64,000 bases of DNA from Halothiobacillaceae bacterium (GTDB taxonomy: Bacteria; Pseudomonadota; Gammaproteobacteria; Halothiobacillales; Halothiobacillaceae), in assembly GCA_028696185.1 (NCBI GenBank), contig JAQVHL010000005.1, positions 1 to 64,000 on the forward strand. Reading direction: 5' to 3'. A program made the translations under genes and the position numbers. Below, in pieces: positions 9,841 through 19,515 of the stretch (positions are counted from its first letter, which is position 1; each line of letters begins with the position of its first letter). The notes beneath the pieces are model-generated. The model was not told the DNA's origin and did not search any database. It was given only the letters and a program-made list of their open reading frames with translations.

Positions 9841-10721
9841 GAAAGCACCGGATGATTGAGCACACGCAGCAGATAGTCGCCATAACCGCTCTTGCGCAGC
9901 GGCTGGGCCAGTTCCGCAAGCGCCGCATCGTCGATGAACCCCATACGCCAGGCGATTTCCTCGGGGCAGGCGATCTTCAGCCCCTGCCGCGCCTCGACCA
10001 CCTTGACGAACAGCGCGGCGTCGAGCAGTGAATCATGCGTGCCGGTGTCCAGCCAGGCGGCGCCACGCCCAAGCGTGTGCACGCGCAGACACCCGGCGCG
10101 CAGGTATTCGCGGTTCACGTCGGTAATTTCCAGCTCCCCGCGCGACGAAGGGCGGATGGCGCGGGCGATGTCGATCACGGTGTTATCGTAGAAATACAAG
10201 CCCGTGACAGCGTAGTTCGAACGCGGTGCGGCGGGTTTTTCCTCGATGTCCACCGCGCAGCCCTGCGCATCGAAACTTACCACGCCATAACGTTCGGGAT
10301 CCTGCACGTAGTAGGCAAAGACGCTAGCCCCGTGCGTCTCGCACGCCGCCTGCTGCAACTGGTCGGAGAGCCCTTCGCCGTAGAAGATATTGTCCCCCAG
10401 CACCAGTGTCACGGGATCGTGCCCTATAAACTCAGCCCCGATCAGAAAAGCCTGGGCCAGTCCGTCCGGGCTGGGCTGCACCGCGTACTGGAGGTTGATC
10501 CCCCACTGCGCCCCGTCACCGAGCAGACGCTGGAAGGCGGCGCTGTCCGCCGGTGTGGTAATGATCAGGATGTCGCGAATCCCCGCCAGCAACAGGGTCG
10601 CAAGCGGGTAATAGATCATCGGCTTGTCATAGACCGGCATGAGCTGCTTGCTCGCGGCCTGGGTCAGCGGGTAGAGCCGGGTGCCGGAACCTCCGGCGAG
10701 GATGATGCCCTTGCGTGTCAT
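9837..10721 (-). CDS. rfbA: Glucose-1-phosphate thymidylyltransferase
   Basis: 294 aa. It makes dTDP-glucose from dTTP and glucose-1-phosphate, the committing step of dTDP-rhamnose synthesis. The nucleotide-binding signature [17 protein letters not shown] is at the N-terminus, with [10 protein letters not shown] and [20 protein letters not shown] further on, all typical of RmlA. The start overlaps the stop of a 55-codon ORF (ATGA, 10718-10721). Confidence 0.96.
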   Translation of the reverse strand: MTRKGIILAGGSGTRLYPLTQAASKQLMPVYDKPMIYYPLATLLLAGIRDILIITTPADSAAFQRLLGDGAQWGINLQYAVQPSPDGLAQAFLIGAEFIGHDPVTLVLGDNIFYGEGLSDQLQQAACETHGASVFAYYVQDPERYGVVSFDAQGCAVDIEEKPAAPRSNYAVTGLYFYDNTVIDIARAIRPSSRGELEITDVNREYLRAGCLRVHTLGRGAAWLDTGTHDSLLDAALFVKVVEARQGLKIACPEEIAWRMGFIDDAALAELAQPLRKSGYGDYLLRVLNHPVLS

Positions 10722-10885
10722 TGTTCGTTCCAGAGACTATCCACTTCAATACGGGCCGACACACAGCCGCCTTCAAAGCCTTCGCCAGTGCCGTAGGGCT
10801 CGATGCGCCAGCCTTCGCTGTCACGGCCCTCGCAACGACACGCCTCCAGGCGCAGCGTTTTGTGATCGACGATGAGGTATTCCAT
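10718..10885 (-). CDS. Small uncharacterised protein, 55 aa, coupled to rfbA
   Basis: A short frame from ATG 10885 to a TGA that overlaps the rfbA start by 4 bp (ATGA), the same coupling used by the rhamnose genes downstream. The product is acidic ([16 protein letters not shown] at the N-terminus, ending DSLWNEQ), has two cysteines near residues 16-18 and one near 41, and no signal peptide or transmembrane helix. It fills the 189-bp gap between the epimerase and rfbA, which is otherwise unexplained. The ribosome site is weak. Function unknown; it may be only a coupling leader. Confidence 0.45.
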   Translation of the reverse strand: MEYLIVDHKTLRLEACRCEGRDSEGWRIEPYGTGEGFEGGCVSARIEVDSLWNEQ

Positions 10886-10910
10886 CAGGCGGAGCAGCGA
10901 GCGCTGCGCG

Positions 10911-11918
10911 TCACACGCCGTAATAATCCCGATACCAGGCCACGAAGCGGCGCACGCCTTCCTCGACCGGGGTGGCGGGGTGGTAACCCACGTCGCGGCG
11001 CAGGTCATCCACATCGGCGAAGGTGTCGGGTACATCGCCCGGCTGCAGCGGCAGCAGGTGTTTTTCCGCCTTGCGTCCGATGCATTCTTCGATGACTTCG
11101 ATGTAGCGTAGCAGCTCGACCGGCGCATGGTTGCCGATATTGTAGACCCGCCAGGGTGCGCGACTGGTGCCGGGGTCAGGGTCGGAGCCACTCCACGCCG
11201 GGTTACCGGTCGCCACCTGATCGAGCGTGCGCAGGATGCCTTCGACGATGTCGTCGATGTAGGTGAAGTCGCGCCGATGCCGCCCGTGGTTGAACACCTC
11301 GATCGGCCGGCCTTCGAGAATGGCACGGGTGAATTTGAACAGCGCCATGTCCGGTCGGCCCCAGGGGCCGTACACGGTGAAGAAACGCAGCCCGGTGGTT
11401 GGCAGGCCATAGAGATGGGAATAGGTGTGGGCCATCAGCTCATTGGCCTTCTTGGTGGCCGCGTAGAGACTGAGCGGATGGTCGACGTTGTCATGCACCG
11501 AAAAGGGCAGTGTTTCGTTGGCGCCGTACACCGAGCTTGAGGAGGCGTAGACCAGGTGAGCGACACCGGCATGGCGGCAGCCTTCGAGGATGTTGCAGAA
11601 GCCGACCAGATTGCTGTCGATATAGGCCTGCGGGTTTTCGATGGAGTACCGCACGCCGGCCTGCGCGGCCAGATGTACCACCCGGTCGAAGCCCTCGGCG
11701 GCGAACAGCGCGGCGATGCCTTCGCGGTCGGCCACGTCCATGCGCACGAAGCGGAACGCCGGCGCGTTGGCAAGCGGGGCAAGGCGGGCCTCCTTGAGGC
11801 TCACCTCGTAGTAGTCGTTGAGGTTATCGAGCCCTACCACCTCGTCACCGCGATCAAGCAGGCGACGGGCCACGTGGGAGCCGATGAATCCGGCCGCGCC
11901 GGTCACGAGGATTTTCAT
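10911..11918 (-). CDS. NAD-dependent epimerase, probably UDP-glucuronate 4-epimerase
   Basis: 335 aa short-chain dehydrogenase/epimerase. Motifs are [19 protein letters not shown] (NAD site), [13 protein letters not shown] and the catalytic YAATKKANE. The phrase [18 protein letters not shown] is typical of the UDP-glucuronate epimerase group (CapI/LspL/WbnF type). That fits the gene just upstream, UDP-glucose dehydrogenase, which makes its substrate; the product would be UDP-galacturonate. The ATG at 11918 lies 6 bp after the ugd stop and has AAGGCTGA upstream. Confidence 0.88.
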   Translation of the reverse strand: MKILVTGAAGFIGSHVARRLLDRGDEVVGLDNLNDYYEVSLKEARLAPLANAPAFRFVRMDVADREGIAALFAAEGFDRVVHLAAQAGVRYSIENPQAYIDSNLVGFCNILEGCRHAGVAHLVYASSSSVYGANETLPFSVHDNVDHPLSLYAATKKANELMAHTYSHLYGLPTTGLRFFTVYGPWGRPDMALFKFTRAILEGRPIEVFNHGRHRRDFTYIDDIVEGILRTLDQVATGNPAWSGSDPDPGTSRAPWRVYNIGNHAPVELLRYIEVIEECIGRKAEKHLLPLQPGDVPDTFADVDDLRRDVGYHPATPVEEGVRRFVAWYRDYYGV

Positions 11919-11924
11919 GTTCGA

Positions 11925-13271
11925 TCAGCCTTTGCGCACGCTCTCGCCACGTCCGATGCCGTAGTAGGTGAAGCCACGCGCCTTGAGACGCACCGGGTCG
12001 TACACATTGCGCCCGTCGAAGATCAGCGGCTCGCGCAGCGTGGCGGCCACGGCATCGAAATCCGGCGCGCGGAATGTTTTCCACTCGGTACAAACCACCA
12101 GCGCATCGGCCTCACGCAAAGCGCCTTCCTTGGTGCCCGTCAGCGCCAGATCGTCGCGGGCGCCATAGAGACGCTGGGTTTCCTCCATGGCCTCGGGGTC
12201 GAAAGCCTGCACGCGCGCGCCACAGGCCCACAACGTCTCCATCAGCGTGCGACTCGGGGCCTCGCGCATGTCGTCGGTATTGGGCTTGAACGCCAGCCCC
12301 CACAGGGCGAAGGTTTTCCCGCGCAGCGCCGCACGACCGCCGTAATGCCGCTCGATCAGGGAGAACAGCTTGTCCTTCTGCCGATGGTTGACCGACTCGA
12401 CCGCCTGCAGCAACTCAGCCCGGTACCCCACTTCCTCCGCCGTGCGCGACAAGGCCTGTACGTCCTTGGGAAAGCAGGAGCCGCCATAGCCGCAGCCGGG
12501 ATAGATGAAGTGATAACCGATACGCGGGTCGGAACCGATGCCCAGGCGCACCTGCTCGATATCCGCCCCCAGACGTTCGGCCAGGTTCGCCAGTTCGTTC
12601 ATGAAGCTGATCTTGGTCGCCAGCATCGCGTTCGCCGCGTACTTGGTCAGCTCCGCCGAACGGATGTCCATCACGATCATGCGGTCGTGGTTGCGGTTGA
12701 ATGGCGCGTACAACTCACGCATTGCCCGTTCGACCTCGGCGTTGTCGGTACCGACAATGATCCGGTCGGGCTTCATGAAGTCGTTGACTGCCGCACCTTC
12801 CTTGAGGAATTCAGGATTGGAGACCACATCGAAACGATGCCCGACACCGCGCTCAGCCAGAACGCCGGCGATACGCGCCCGCACCCGGTCGGCCGTTCCT
12901 ACCGGCACGGTGGATTTGTCCACCACGATGCGGGGGGCGTTCATGTGGCGACCAATACTCTCGGCCACCGCCAGCACATACTGCAGATCGGCCGATCCAT
13001 CCTCGTCCGGCGGCGTCCCCACGGCAATGAACTGGAATTCACCAAAGGCAACACCCTCTTCGGCGCTCGTGGTGAAGGCCAGCCGCCCCTCGGCATGATT
13101 GTCGCGCACGATGGACTCAAGCCCCGGCTCGTAGATCGGCAGGATGCCCTGCTTCAGGCGTTCGATCTTGCCCGCGTCGATATCGACACACAGCACCTGA
13201 TGCCCGACGTCCGCCAGGCACGCGCCCGTGACCAGACCGACATAGCCGGTGCCGAAAATGGTGACCTTCAT
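11925..13271 (-). CDS. ugd: UDP-glucose 6-dehydrogenase
   Basis: 448 aa. It oxidises UDP-glucose to UDP-glucuronate with two NAD+. Seen are the N-terminal [34 protein letters not shown], and the catalytic cysteine loop [12 protein letters not shown]. The start is the ATG at 13271 just before the nucleotide-binding strand, with GGGGA upstream; a longer in-frame start at 13352 adds 27 residues not found in the family. It is the first gene of the polysaccharide operon, so its promoter lies in 13272-13517, shared with the divergent regulator. Confidence 0.95.
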   Translation of the reverse strand: MKVTIFGTGYVGLVTGACLADVGHQVLCVDIDAGKIERLKQGILPIYEPGLESIVRDNHAEGRLAFTTSAEEGVAFGEFQFIAVGTPPDEDGSADLQYVLAVAESIGRHMNAPRIVVDKSTVPVGTADRVRARIAGVLAERGVGHRFDVVSNPEFLKEGAAVNDFMKPDRIIVGTDNAEVERAMRELYAPFNRNHDRMIVMDIRSAELTKYAANAMLATKISFMNELANLAERLGADIEQVRLGIGSDPRIGYHFIYPGCGYGGSCFPKDVQALSRTAEEVGYRAELLQAVESVNHRQKDKLFSLIERHYGGRAALRGKTFALWGLAFKPNTDDMREAPSRTLMETLWACGARVQAFDPEAMEETQRLYGARDDLALTGTKEGALREADALVVCTEWKTFRAPDFDAVAATLREPLIFDGRNVYDPVRLKARGFTYYGIGRGESVRKG

Positions 13272-13517
13272 GGAAAACCGTCCCCGTTGCGGATATTCTG
13301 GAGTCAAACCCCGGGATGATAGCAGCGGCCCTCCCAGCGAGCCAGCGTACACCCGCCGCTGCCGAATCCTCCCCCGACCCTTGCTGAAAATACAGTCAAT
13401 TGCGCAATCATGCCCCTCGGCAAATCTATCCGAGCGGATTACACGGGATATTTCGCGCTATCATTGCGCCATTGGGATATGCAGAAAGGACGTCACGCCC
13501 ATGCGGCAGAGAGCATC

Positions 13518-14099
13518 ATGAACAACGCCATGCTGACTACCCGGGAGGCCGCCGAACGGCTGGGCGTCTCGGTCCGAACCGTACAACTGTGGGTCGAACA
13601 GGGCTTGCTGGCTGCCTGGAAGACAGCAGGCGGCCATCGCCGCATCCCTCACGAGGATGTTGACCGCCTGCTCAAGCGCTGGAACACCCCCAACCCACCC
13701 AACCAACCGCAGGTCTTCCGTCTACTCATCGTGGAAGACGATCTTGGCATGCGCAAGATATACCGCAGCCTGATCGGTGAATGGGGTTTTGACATCGAAA
13801 TCATCGAGGCCGAGGACGGCTTCGAAGGCCTGATCCGCCTGGGCGACTGCCCGCCGGACCTGCTAATTACCGACCTGGCCATGCCCAACCTCGACGGTTT
13901 TGCACTGATCCGCTCGGTACGGCGTACACTTCCGACCGACAAGCCGCACATCCTGGTCGTGACCGCCCTCTCCCCCGAGGAGATCGAAGAAAACGGAGGG
14001 CTGCCCGAAGACATTCCAGTCCTGCAAAAGCCGCTCGAACCCAAAAAACTGCGCCAGCACATCGAGGAGCGACTGGGCGAGCATGCAGCAACACGCTGA
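13518..14099 (+). CDS. Excisionase/MerR-type HTH fused to response-regulator receiver domain
   Basis: 193 aa. Residues 5-55 form a winged-helix DNA-binding domain of the excisionase/MerR type (LTTREAAERLGVSVRTVQLW, then TAGGHRRIPHEDVDRLL). Residues 67-185 are a CheY-like receiver with VEDD, phospho-acceptor D119 in LLITDLAMP, a Thr in VVTALS and a conserved Lys in LQKPL. DNA binding at the N-terminus and receiver at the C-terminus is the reverse of OmpR or NarL regulators. The ATG at 13518 has GAGAG upstream; earlier in-frame starts add unrelated sequence. It diverges from the polysaccharide operon and may control it. No partner kinase is in the window. Confidence 0.8.
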   Translation: MNNAMLTTREAAERLGVSVRTVQLWVEQGLLAAWKTAGGHRRIPHEDVDRLLKRWNTPNPPNQPQVFRLLIVEDDLGMRKIYRSLIGEWGFDIEIIEAEDGFEGLIRLGDCPPDLLITDLAMPNLDGFALIRSVRRTLPTDKPHILVVTALSPEEIEENGGLPEDIPVLQKPLEPKKLRQHIEERLGEHAATR

Positions 14100-14189
14100 A
14101 CCGACACGTCTGGCGCGCCACCGAAACACCTGACAGGTGTCTCTCACCTGGGCCGCGCCGTAGCGCTTCAACCCCCAAGGGAGGCCCCC

Positions 14190-14867
14190 ATGCCACGCAA
14201 GCCACTCCTCATTCCGGCCCTGTTGTGCCTGAGCGCCACGTTCGCGCCCGCTCAGGCCGACCCCACGCTGCTGAGCTTCACCGAGCGCGCGCAAAAGAGC
14301 GTCACACCGGACACGGTGGATGTGCAACTGCGCTATGAGGCGCGCGGCCGGGATCCGGCCAGCGTACAGCTGCAACTCAACGAAAACATCGGACGCTTGA
14401 GCAAGGAATTGCACAAGCAAGGCATCGCGCACGCCACGGGCGCCTACAGCGTCTATCCGGAATACCAGCAGGATCGTCGCACCGGATGGATCGGCAGCCA
14501 GCAGATCACCCTGACGGGGCGCGAAAGCGCGCCCCTGCTGGAGATCGCCGGTCAATGGCAGGAAAAGGGCTTCATCCTGGGTGGCGTGAACTTCGGCATC
14601 AGCCCGGCGCTGCGTCAAAGCGTGCGCCGGGAGTTGATCGGCGAGGCCGTCAAGGCCATCAATGAAACGGCCGGAACCACGGCCCGCGCCCTGGGCATGC
14701 AGGTCAAGGGGATCGCGCGGCTGTCACTGGATGCCCCGCTCGCCCCGCAACACGTCATGGCGCCCGCTGCCGGGGCCCTGCGTGCTCCCGCCTTTGCCAC
14801 CCCAGTCGCCGAACCCGGCACCCTGGATGTCGATGTCAGCCTGCAAGCCGAAGTACTGATGGAATAA
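14190..14867 (+). CDS. SIMPL-domain (DUF541) periplasmic protein
   Basis: 225 aa. A signal peptide (about residues 1-23, ending APAQA) precedes a SIMPL/DUF541 domain: VTPDTVDVQLRYEARG, a Gln-rich helix, GAYSVYPEYQQDRRTGWIG and a C-terminal beta stretch. Family members such as BP26 and YggE are periplasmic or outer-membrane associated and are linked to stress tolerance, with no enzymatic role known. A strong AGGGAGG ribosome site precedes the start. It is followed by an intrinsic terminator and stands alone. Confidence 0.85.
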   Translation: MPRKPLLIPALLCLSATFAPAQADPTLLSFTERAQKSVTPDTVDVQLRYEARGRDPASVQLQLNENIGRLSKELHKQGIAHATGAYSVYPEYQQDRRTGWIGSQQITLTGRESAPLLEIAGQWQEKGFILGGVNFGISPALRQSVRRELIGEAVKAINETAGTTARALGMQVKGIARLSLDAPLAPQHVMAPAAGALRAPAFATPVAEPGTLDVDVSLQAEVLME

Positions 14868-14893
14868 GCACAAGGCCGGCGCAGCCTCAAATA

Positions 14894-14918
14894 AAAAGCC
14901 CGCATGAAGCGGGCTTTT
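14894..14918. terminator. Bidirectional intrinsic terminator
   Basis: A perfect 10-bp stem AAAAGCCCGC / GCGGGCTTTT around the loop ATGAA. It ends the SIMPL gene on the plus strand. Because the arms begin with A and end with T runs, it can equally end the tRNA-Gln transcript on the minus strand. Confidence 0.85.
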
Positions 14919-14923
14919 GGTGT

Positions 14924-14997
14924 TGGCTGGGGGACAAGGATTCGAACCTTGGTTGGCGGAGTCAGAATCCGCAGTCCTGCCTCTAGACGATCCCCCA
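14924..14997 (-). tRNA. tRNA-Gln (anticodon CTG)
   Basis: 74 nt including an encoded CCA. The 7-bp acceptor stem TGGGGGA/TCCCCCA has the U1-A72 pair typical of tRNA-Gln. The anticodon stem is GCGGA/TCCGC with loop TTCTGAA, giving anticodon CTG (reads CAG). The T-arm contains GGTTCGAATCC. It lies downstream of rpsI on the same strand. Confidence 0.95.
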
Positions 14998-15008
14998 ATA
15001 ATCGAGAA

Positions 15009-15401
15009 TCAACGCTTGGAGAACTGTACGGCGCGGCGGGCCTTGCGCAGACCAACCTTCTTACGCTCGACTTCACGCGCATCGCGGGTCACGAAACCGG
15101 CCTTGCGCAGTTCGGGGCGCAGCGTGTCGTCGTAATCCATCAGGGCACGGGTAAGGCCGTGGCGGATGGCGCCGGCCTGACCGTTGATGCCACCGCCCTC
15201 GACGGTAACGAACACATCGAAACGATCGTTCATACCAACGAGCTCCAGCGGCTGACGAACGATCATGCGCGAGGTTTCGCGACCGAAGAATTCGGCGATG
15301 TCACGACCGTTGATGGTGATCGCACCGCTACCCGGGCGCAGAAAAACACGCGCGGAAGAGGTCTTGCGACGACCGGTACCGTAGTTCTGGTTCATAGCCA
15401 T
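15009..15401 (-). CDS. rpsI: 30S ribosomal protein S9
   Basis: 130 aa, the same length as E. coli S9. Diagnostic regions are [19 protein letters not shown] near the N-terminus and the basic tail ending QFSKR. It lies 16 bp after rplM, the usual rplM-rpsI pair, and is cotranscribed with it. The ATG at 15401 is used; a second ATG two codons later is possible. Confidence 0.97.
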   Translation of the reverse strand: MAMNQNYGTGRRKTSSARVFLRPGSGAITINGRDIAEFFGRETSRMIVRQPLELVGMNDRFDVFVTVEGGGINGQAGAIRHGLTRALMDYDDTLRPELRKAGFVTRDAREVERKKVGLRKARRAVQFSKR

Positions 15402-15417
15402 TTACCGTCTGCTCCCA

Positions 15418-15846
15418 TCAAACTTCGAGGGGCTGCGGCTGCTGGGCCGCATGGTTGTGCGTCGGGCCAGCATACACCTTGAGCTTGGTGTACATCTGAC
15501 GACCCAGCGGGTTCTTGGGCAGCATGCCCTTCACGGCGAGCTCGATCACACGCTCGGGGGAGCGCTCGATCATTTTCTCGAAGCTGAAGTGACGCATGTT
15601 GCCGATATAGCCGGTATGACGATGGTACATCTTGTCCATCGCCTTGTTACCGGTTACTTGAACCTTCTCGGCGTTGACAATGATGATGTAATCGCCGGTA
15701 TCGACGTGCGGAGTGTACTCGGCCTTGTGCTTGCCACGCAGACGACGGGCGACTTCGGTGGCCAGGCGACCGAGGGTCTTGCCGGCGGCATCGACGACGA
15801 ACCAGTCACGCTTGACTTCGGCCGGCTTGGCGGAAAAGGTTTTCAT
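15418..15846 (-). CDS. rplM: 50S ribosomal protein L13
   Basis: 142 aa, identical in length to E. coli L13. It begins [20 protein letters not shown] and contains [22 protein letters not shown] and the conserved [10 protein letters not shown]. The ATG at 15846 is the family start; an in-frame upstream start at 15879 lies in the leader. The leader carries a terminator-like hairpin (15925-15961), described separately. Confidence 0.97.
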   Translation of the reverse strand: MKTFSAKPAEVKRDWFVVDAAGKTLGRLATEVARRLRGKHKAEYTPHVDTGDYIIIVNAEKVQVTGNKAMDKMYHRHTGYIGNMRHFSFEKMIERSPERVIELAVKGMLPKNPLGRQMYTKLKVYAGPTHNHAAQQPQPLEV

Positions 15847-15924
15847 TACGCTGTGCTCCAGAAAGAAGCGGCATTCCATAAAATGAGGCCGCGCATGTTA
15901 CAACAGCCCTCCCCCCTCGGCAAG

Positions 15925-15961
15925 AAAAAAAACGCACGGCTCGTTTGACGGATGCCGTGCG
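15925..15961 (-). promoter_or_regulatory. Terminator-like hairpin in the rplM leader (candidate attenuator)
   Basis: Read on the minus strand, CGCACGGC, a 13-nt loop and GCCGTGCG are followed immediately by eight T residues, a textbook intrinsic terminator. It sits about 80 nt upstream of the rplM start and downstream of the best promoter candidate (15994-16021). No minus-strand gene lies upstream that would need ending, so it may attenuate rplM-rpsI. In E. coli, L13 represses its own mRNA; a premature terminator would be a different mechanism. Confidence 0.55.
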
Positions 15962-15993
15962 ATAAAAACCACCTTAGGAGGGTATCGCGGGCA

Positions 15994-16021
15994 AGAATAT
16001 CAGAACATTCGAATACTTCAA
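15994..16021 (-). promoter_or_regulatory. Candidate sigma70 promoter for rplM-rpsI
   Basis: On the minus strand, TTGAAG is followed after 16 nt by TATTCT, with TG one base before the -10 element (an extended -10). A second, weaker candidate (TTGTAA then TATGGA, 17-nt spacer) lies nearer the gene, downstream of the hairpin. Confidence 0.4.
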
Positions 16022-16097
16022 GCCTCTCGGCCATCACGGCCCATCAAGGCCCATCACGACGTTTGTCGATGCGAAAGCGCACTGTTAGCCTGTAGCG

Positions 16098-17309
16098 ATG
16101 AGTCAGTCCACCCCATCCCCGTTCGAGCAGGCCCGCCAGTGCGTCATGTGCGGGCTGTGCGTTCCCCACTGCCCCACCTATGCCGTCCACGGCACGGAGG
16201 CCGACTCGCCGCGCGGGCGGCTGAGCATGATGCTCGGCCTTGCCACGGGCGAACTGCCTCTGGATGCGCAGGTGGCCTCGCACCTGGACGCCTGCCTGGG
16301 TTGCCGCGCCTGCGAACGCGCCTGCCCATCCAAGGTGCCCTACGGTGCCCTGATCGACGAAGCCCGCGCCTTCCTGGCCGCGCGCGAAGCACCCATGCCT
16401 TCTGCCACGACCGCCCTGCGGGCCTTGCGTGACCATGTGCTGCCGTACCGCGAGCGTCTCGGCATGGCATCGACCATCGGCGGAACGCTGAGCGGGCTGC
16501 GGCGGGCCCTGCCCGAAGCGGGCTTGAGCCAGCGCCTGCTGACGCTCGCGCCTCAGCCTCGTCCGGCGCGCTTCAATGCGTTTGGGGTACACGAACCCAC
16601 GGCCCCCTGCACGGGAGAAGTCGCCCTGTTCACCGGATGCACGGCACATACCGATGCGGACAGCCTGCGCGCCGCCCTGCGCCTGCTGCGCGCCTGGGGG
16701 TTGCGCGTGCATGTGCCACGCGAGCAATCTTGCTGCGGTGCCCTGCACCGTCACGCGGGCGATCCTCAACGGGCCGATCGCTTTGCCCTGGACAATCGCG
16801 AGGTTTTCGGCGCGCTGGGCGAGATGCCGCTGACAGGCGTATCCACCGGGTGCCTGGCCGAACTGCAAGGCAACACGACCACGCCGCTTGCGGTCGAGGA
16901 GATCGCGCGATTGCTGCTTTCCCGCCTCCCCTCCCCGGCGCCTCGCTTTCGCCCGCTCAGGGCCCGCGTCGCCCTGCATACCCCCTGCTCCTTGCGTAAT
17001 GTCCTGCGCGGCGCCGACGAGGTAGCCACGCTGCTTGGGCATGTCCCTGAGCTGGACGTCATCCCGCTGCCGGACGGAGGTCGCTGCTGCGGCGCAGGCG
17101 GCACGCACACGCTCTCACACCCGGAACAGGCCGATCGCCTTGCGGGCATGGCGCTGGATGCCCTGGCGGAAACCGGAGCGACCCACTTGCTGACATCGAA
17201 CATCGGCTGCGCGCTGCATCTGGCCCAGGCGGCACGGCAGCGCGGGCTGGCCCTCACCGTGGAGCATCCGCTTGGCCTGCTGGCCCGTCAGCTCGACGCG
17301 CCAGGCTGA
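16098..17309 (+). CDS. GlcF-like iron-sulfur (heterodisulfide-reductase-type) subunit
   Basis: 403 aa, soluble. The N-terminal half has two ferredoxin-type 4Fe-4S motifs, CVMCGLCVPHCP and CLGCRACERACP. The C-terminal half has two CCG domains, with CCGALHRH and CCGAGGTH. This is the layout of GlcF, the Fe-S subunit of glycolate oxidase, and related lactate-oxidase or heterodisulfide-reductase subunits. The flavin subunits GlcD and GlcE are not adjacent, so the partner and substrate are not settled. In an autotroph, glycolate from photorespiration-like Rubisco oxygenation is a plausible substrate (inference). It converges with speD. Confidence 0.82.
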   Translation: MSQSTPSPFEQARQCVMCGLCVPHCPTYAVHGTEADSPRGRLSMMLGLATGELPLDAQVASHLDACLGCRACERACPSKVPYGALIDEARAFLAAREAPMPSATTALRALRDHVLPYRERLGMASTIGGTLSGLRRALPEAGLSQRLLTLAPQPRPARFNAFGVHEPTAPCTGEVALFTGCTAHTDADSLRAALRLLRAWGLRVHVPREQSCCGALHRHAGDPQRADRFALDNREVFGALGEMPLTGVSTGCLAELQGNTTTPLAVEEIARLLLSRLPSPAPRFRPLRARVALHTPCSLRNVLRGADEVATLLGHVPELDVIPLPDGGRCCGAGGTHTLSHPEQADRLAGMALDALAETGATHLLTSNIGCALHLAQAARQRGLALTVEHPLGLLARQLDAPG

Positions 17310-17333
17310 CAGGCACTGCAGCGCCCTGGCGGA

Positions 17334-18140
17334 TCAGACGTTGGGCATGTTGCGCCCGTAGAAAATCTCGTACATTTCCTTGCGCAGCGACTGTTCGATA
17401 TTGCCGCGCACCGTCGGGCTGTAGTCACTGGATTCGTGCCCGAACAGGTAGTTGTCCAGGTCGAACTCCTTGAGCAGCATCTTGGTGTGGAATACGTTCT
17501 CCTGATAGACGTTCACGTCGATCATCTGGTAGCGCTCGCGCGTGTCCTCAGAGAGGTAGTTCTGGATCGAGTTGATCTTGTGGTCGATGAAATGTTTCTT
17601 GCCATGCACGTCGCGGGTGAAGCCGCGCACGCGATAATCCAGCGTCACGATGTCCGAGTCGAACGAGTGGATGATGTAGTTCAGGGCCTTGAGCGGTGAA
17701 ATGCGCCCGCAGGTGGAAATATCGATGTCGGCACGGAAGGTACTGATGCCGTTCTCCGGGTGACTCTCCGGATAGGTGTGCACCGTGATGTGGCTCTTGT
17801 CCAGATGCGCCACCACGCTGTCCTTCTTCGGCAGCGGCCCCGGCTCCTCGGTATTGGAGAGGCTCTCGGCCGCCACCGGCTCTTCGGAAATGAGGATGGT
17901 CACGCTCGCACCCTGGGGATCGTAGTCCTGCCGGGCGATGTTGAGGATGTTCGCACCGATGATGTTGGTGACATCGGTGAGGATCTGCGTCAGGCGCGCG
18001 GCATTGTACACATCGTCGATATAGGCGATGTACTCGTCGACCTGCTGGCGCGTCTTGGCGTAGCAAATGTCGTAGATCGACAGACTGAGCGTCTTGCTCA
18101 GATTGTTGAAGCCATGCAGCTTGACCTGTGGCTCGAACAT
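17334..18140 (-). CDS. speD: S-adenosylmethionine decarboxylase proenzyme
   Basis: 268 aa, matching the class 1A enterobacterial-type enzyme (about 264 aa). It makes decarboxylated SAM, the aminopropyl donor for spermidine. Self-cleavage at Lys-Ser in [16 protein letters not shown] creates the pyruvoyl group. [25 protein letters not shown] is also family-typical. The N-terminus [19 protein letters not shown] fits the family start. No speE lies next to it. Confidence 0.95.
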   Translation of the reverse strand: MFEPQVKLHGFNNLSKTLSLSIYDICYAKTRQQVDEYIAYIDDVYNAARLTQILTDVTNIIGANILNIARQDYDPQGASVTILISEEPVAAESLSNTEEPGPLPKKDSVVAHLDKSHITVHTYPESHPENGISTFRADIDISTCGRISPLKALNYIIHSFDSDIVTLDYRVRGFTRDVHGKKHFIDHKINSIQNYLSEDTRERYQMIDVNVYQENVFHTKMLLKEFDLDNYLFGHESSDYSPTVRGNIEQSLRKEMYEIFYGRNMPNV

Positions 18141-18232
18141 CGGGCCTTCTCCCCTTGCGATACAGTCAGTACGCCAGCGCGGCGAAAGGGGGCGAATTCT
18201 AGGGCAATCCCTCGCCGCATCAAAGAATTAAT

Positions 18233-18676
18233 TCACGCAGGCTCCGCTTGGGACGCTTCGTCGCCGCGCAAAAGCACATGCTCGTGAGTGATTTCCGCGC
18301 TCTTGTTGAGCATGTGCGAGACCGAGCAGTATTTTTCCGCCGACAATTTGACCGCACGCTCGACCTGCTTGGGATCGAGCGCCCCCCCCTTGACCACATA
18401 GCGCAGGTGGATGCGGGTGAAGACTTTGGGCACGCTGTCCGCGCGCTCGGCTTCGATCTCGATCCAGCAGTCTTCGACCGGCTGGCGCGCCTTTTTCAGG
18501 ATGAAGATCACATCGATGGCGGTACACCCACCCAACCCCAGCAGCACCATTTCCGTAGGGCGTGGACCGAGATTGCGCCCGCCGATATCCGCCGCACCAT
18601 CCATGATCAGCGCATGACCGCTTTCGGTCTCCCCCATGAAGGCCATGCCATCAACCCATTTCACACGTGCTTTCAT
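18233..18676 (-). CDS. OsmC/YhfA-family protein
   Basis: 147 aa. The OsmC fold is seen from VLLGLGGCTAIDVIFIL (redox-active Cys) and the second Cys in AEKYCSVSHMLNKSAEI. The family reduces organic hydroperoxides; the YhfA branch is less characterised. The ATG at 18676 has GGAGA upstream and lies 29 bp after trpC, so it may be cotranscribed with the trp genes. Confidence 0.88.
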   Translation of the reverse strand: MKARVKWVDGMAFMGETESGHALIMDGAADIGGRNLGPRPTEMVLLGLGGCTAIDVIFILKKARQPVEDCWIEIEAERADSVPKVFTRIHLRYVVKGGALDPKQVERAVKLSAEKYCSVSHMLNKSAEITHEHVLLRGDEASQAEPA

Positions 18677-18705
18677 CGCGTACTCTCCAGCGCCGTCACG
18701 CGGCT

Positions 18706-19515
18706 TCACAGGGAAGGGGAAAAGAACAGCTCATGCAGGCGGGCGCCGGGGTCGTCCGCCCGCATGAAGGCTTCACCAACCAGAAAGGCATGCACACCGC
18801 GCGAGCGCATGAGCGCCACATCCGCCGGCGTATGAATGCCGCTTTCGGTAACCAGCCAGCGCCCCTCGGGCAGGCCGTCGAGCAAGCCCAGCGTGTTATC
18901 GAGCGAAACCTCGAAACTGCGCAGATTGCGATTGTTGACGCCGATGATCTGCGCATCCATCGCCAGAGCACGCTCCAGCTCTTCGGCGTCATGCACTTCG
19001 ACCAGCACATCCATGCCCAGCGCACGAGCCCGCGCATGCAGGGCAATCAGGTCTGGATCATCCAGGGCGGAAACGATCAGCAGGATGCAATCGGCCCCGA
19101 TGGCCCGCGCCTCCACAACCTGGTAAGGATCCACGATGAAATCCTTGCGGATCACCGGCAAGGGGCAGGCGGCTCGCGCCTCGCGCAGGTAGGCTTCATC
19201 CCCCTGGAAGAAATCGCGATCGGTGAGCACCGACAGGCAGGCGGCCCCGCCCGCCGCGTAGGAACGCGCGATCTCCGCCGGGCGGAAATCCTCGCGCAGC
19301 AGGCCCTTGCTGGGACTGGCGCGCTTGATCTCGGCAATCACGGCCGCCTCGCCAGCCGCCATGCGCCGCTCCAGCGCCGCCTTGAAGCCGCGCACCGGAT
19401 CGGCCTGGGCCGCTTGTCGCTCAAGCTCGGACTCGGACACACGCCCACGGCGTTCCGCCACCTCCTCGCGCTTGCGTGCCAGGATACGCGCCAACACGTC
19501 GGGAATACCGCTCAT
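18706..19515 (-). CDS. trpC: Indole-3-glycerol phosphate synthase
   Basis: 269 aa, monofunctional (not fused to TrpF). A TIM barrel with [19 protein letters not shown] (catalytic Lys), [28 protein letters not shown]-like strand and [12 protein letters not shown]. The start overlaps the trpD stop as ATGA. It catalyses ring closure in tryptophan synthesis. Confidence 0.96.
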   Translation of the reverse strand: MSGIPDVLARILARKREEVAERRGRVSESELERQAAQADPVRGFKAALERRMAAGEAAVIAEIKRASPSKGLLREDFRPAEIARSYAAGGAACLSVLTDRDFFQGDEAYLREARAACPLPVIRKDFIVDPYQVVEARAIGADCILLIVSALDDPDLIALHARARALGMDVLVEVHDAEELERALAMDAQIIGVNNRNLRSFEVSLDNTLGLLDGLPEGRWLVTESGIHTPADVALMRSRGVHAFLVGEAFMRADDPGARLHELFFSPSL

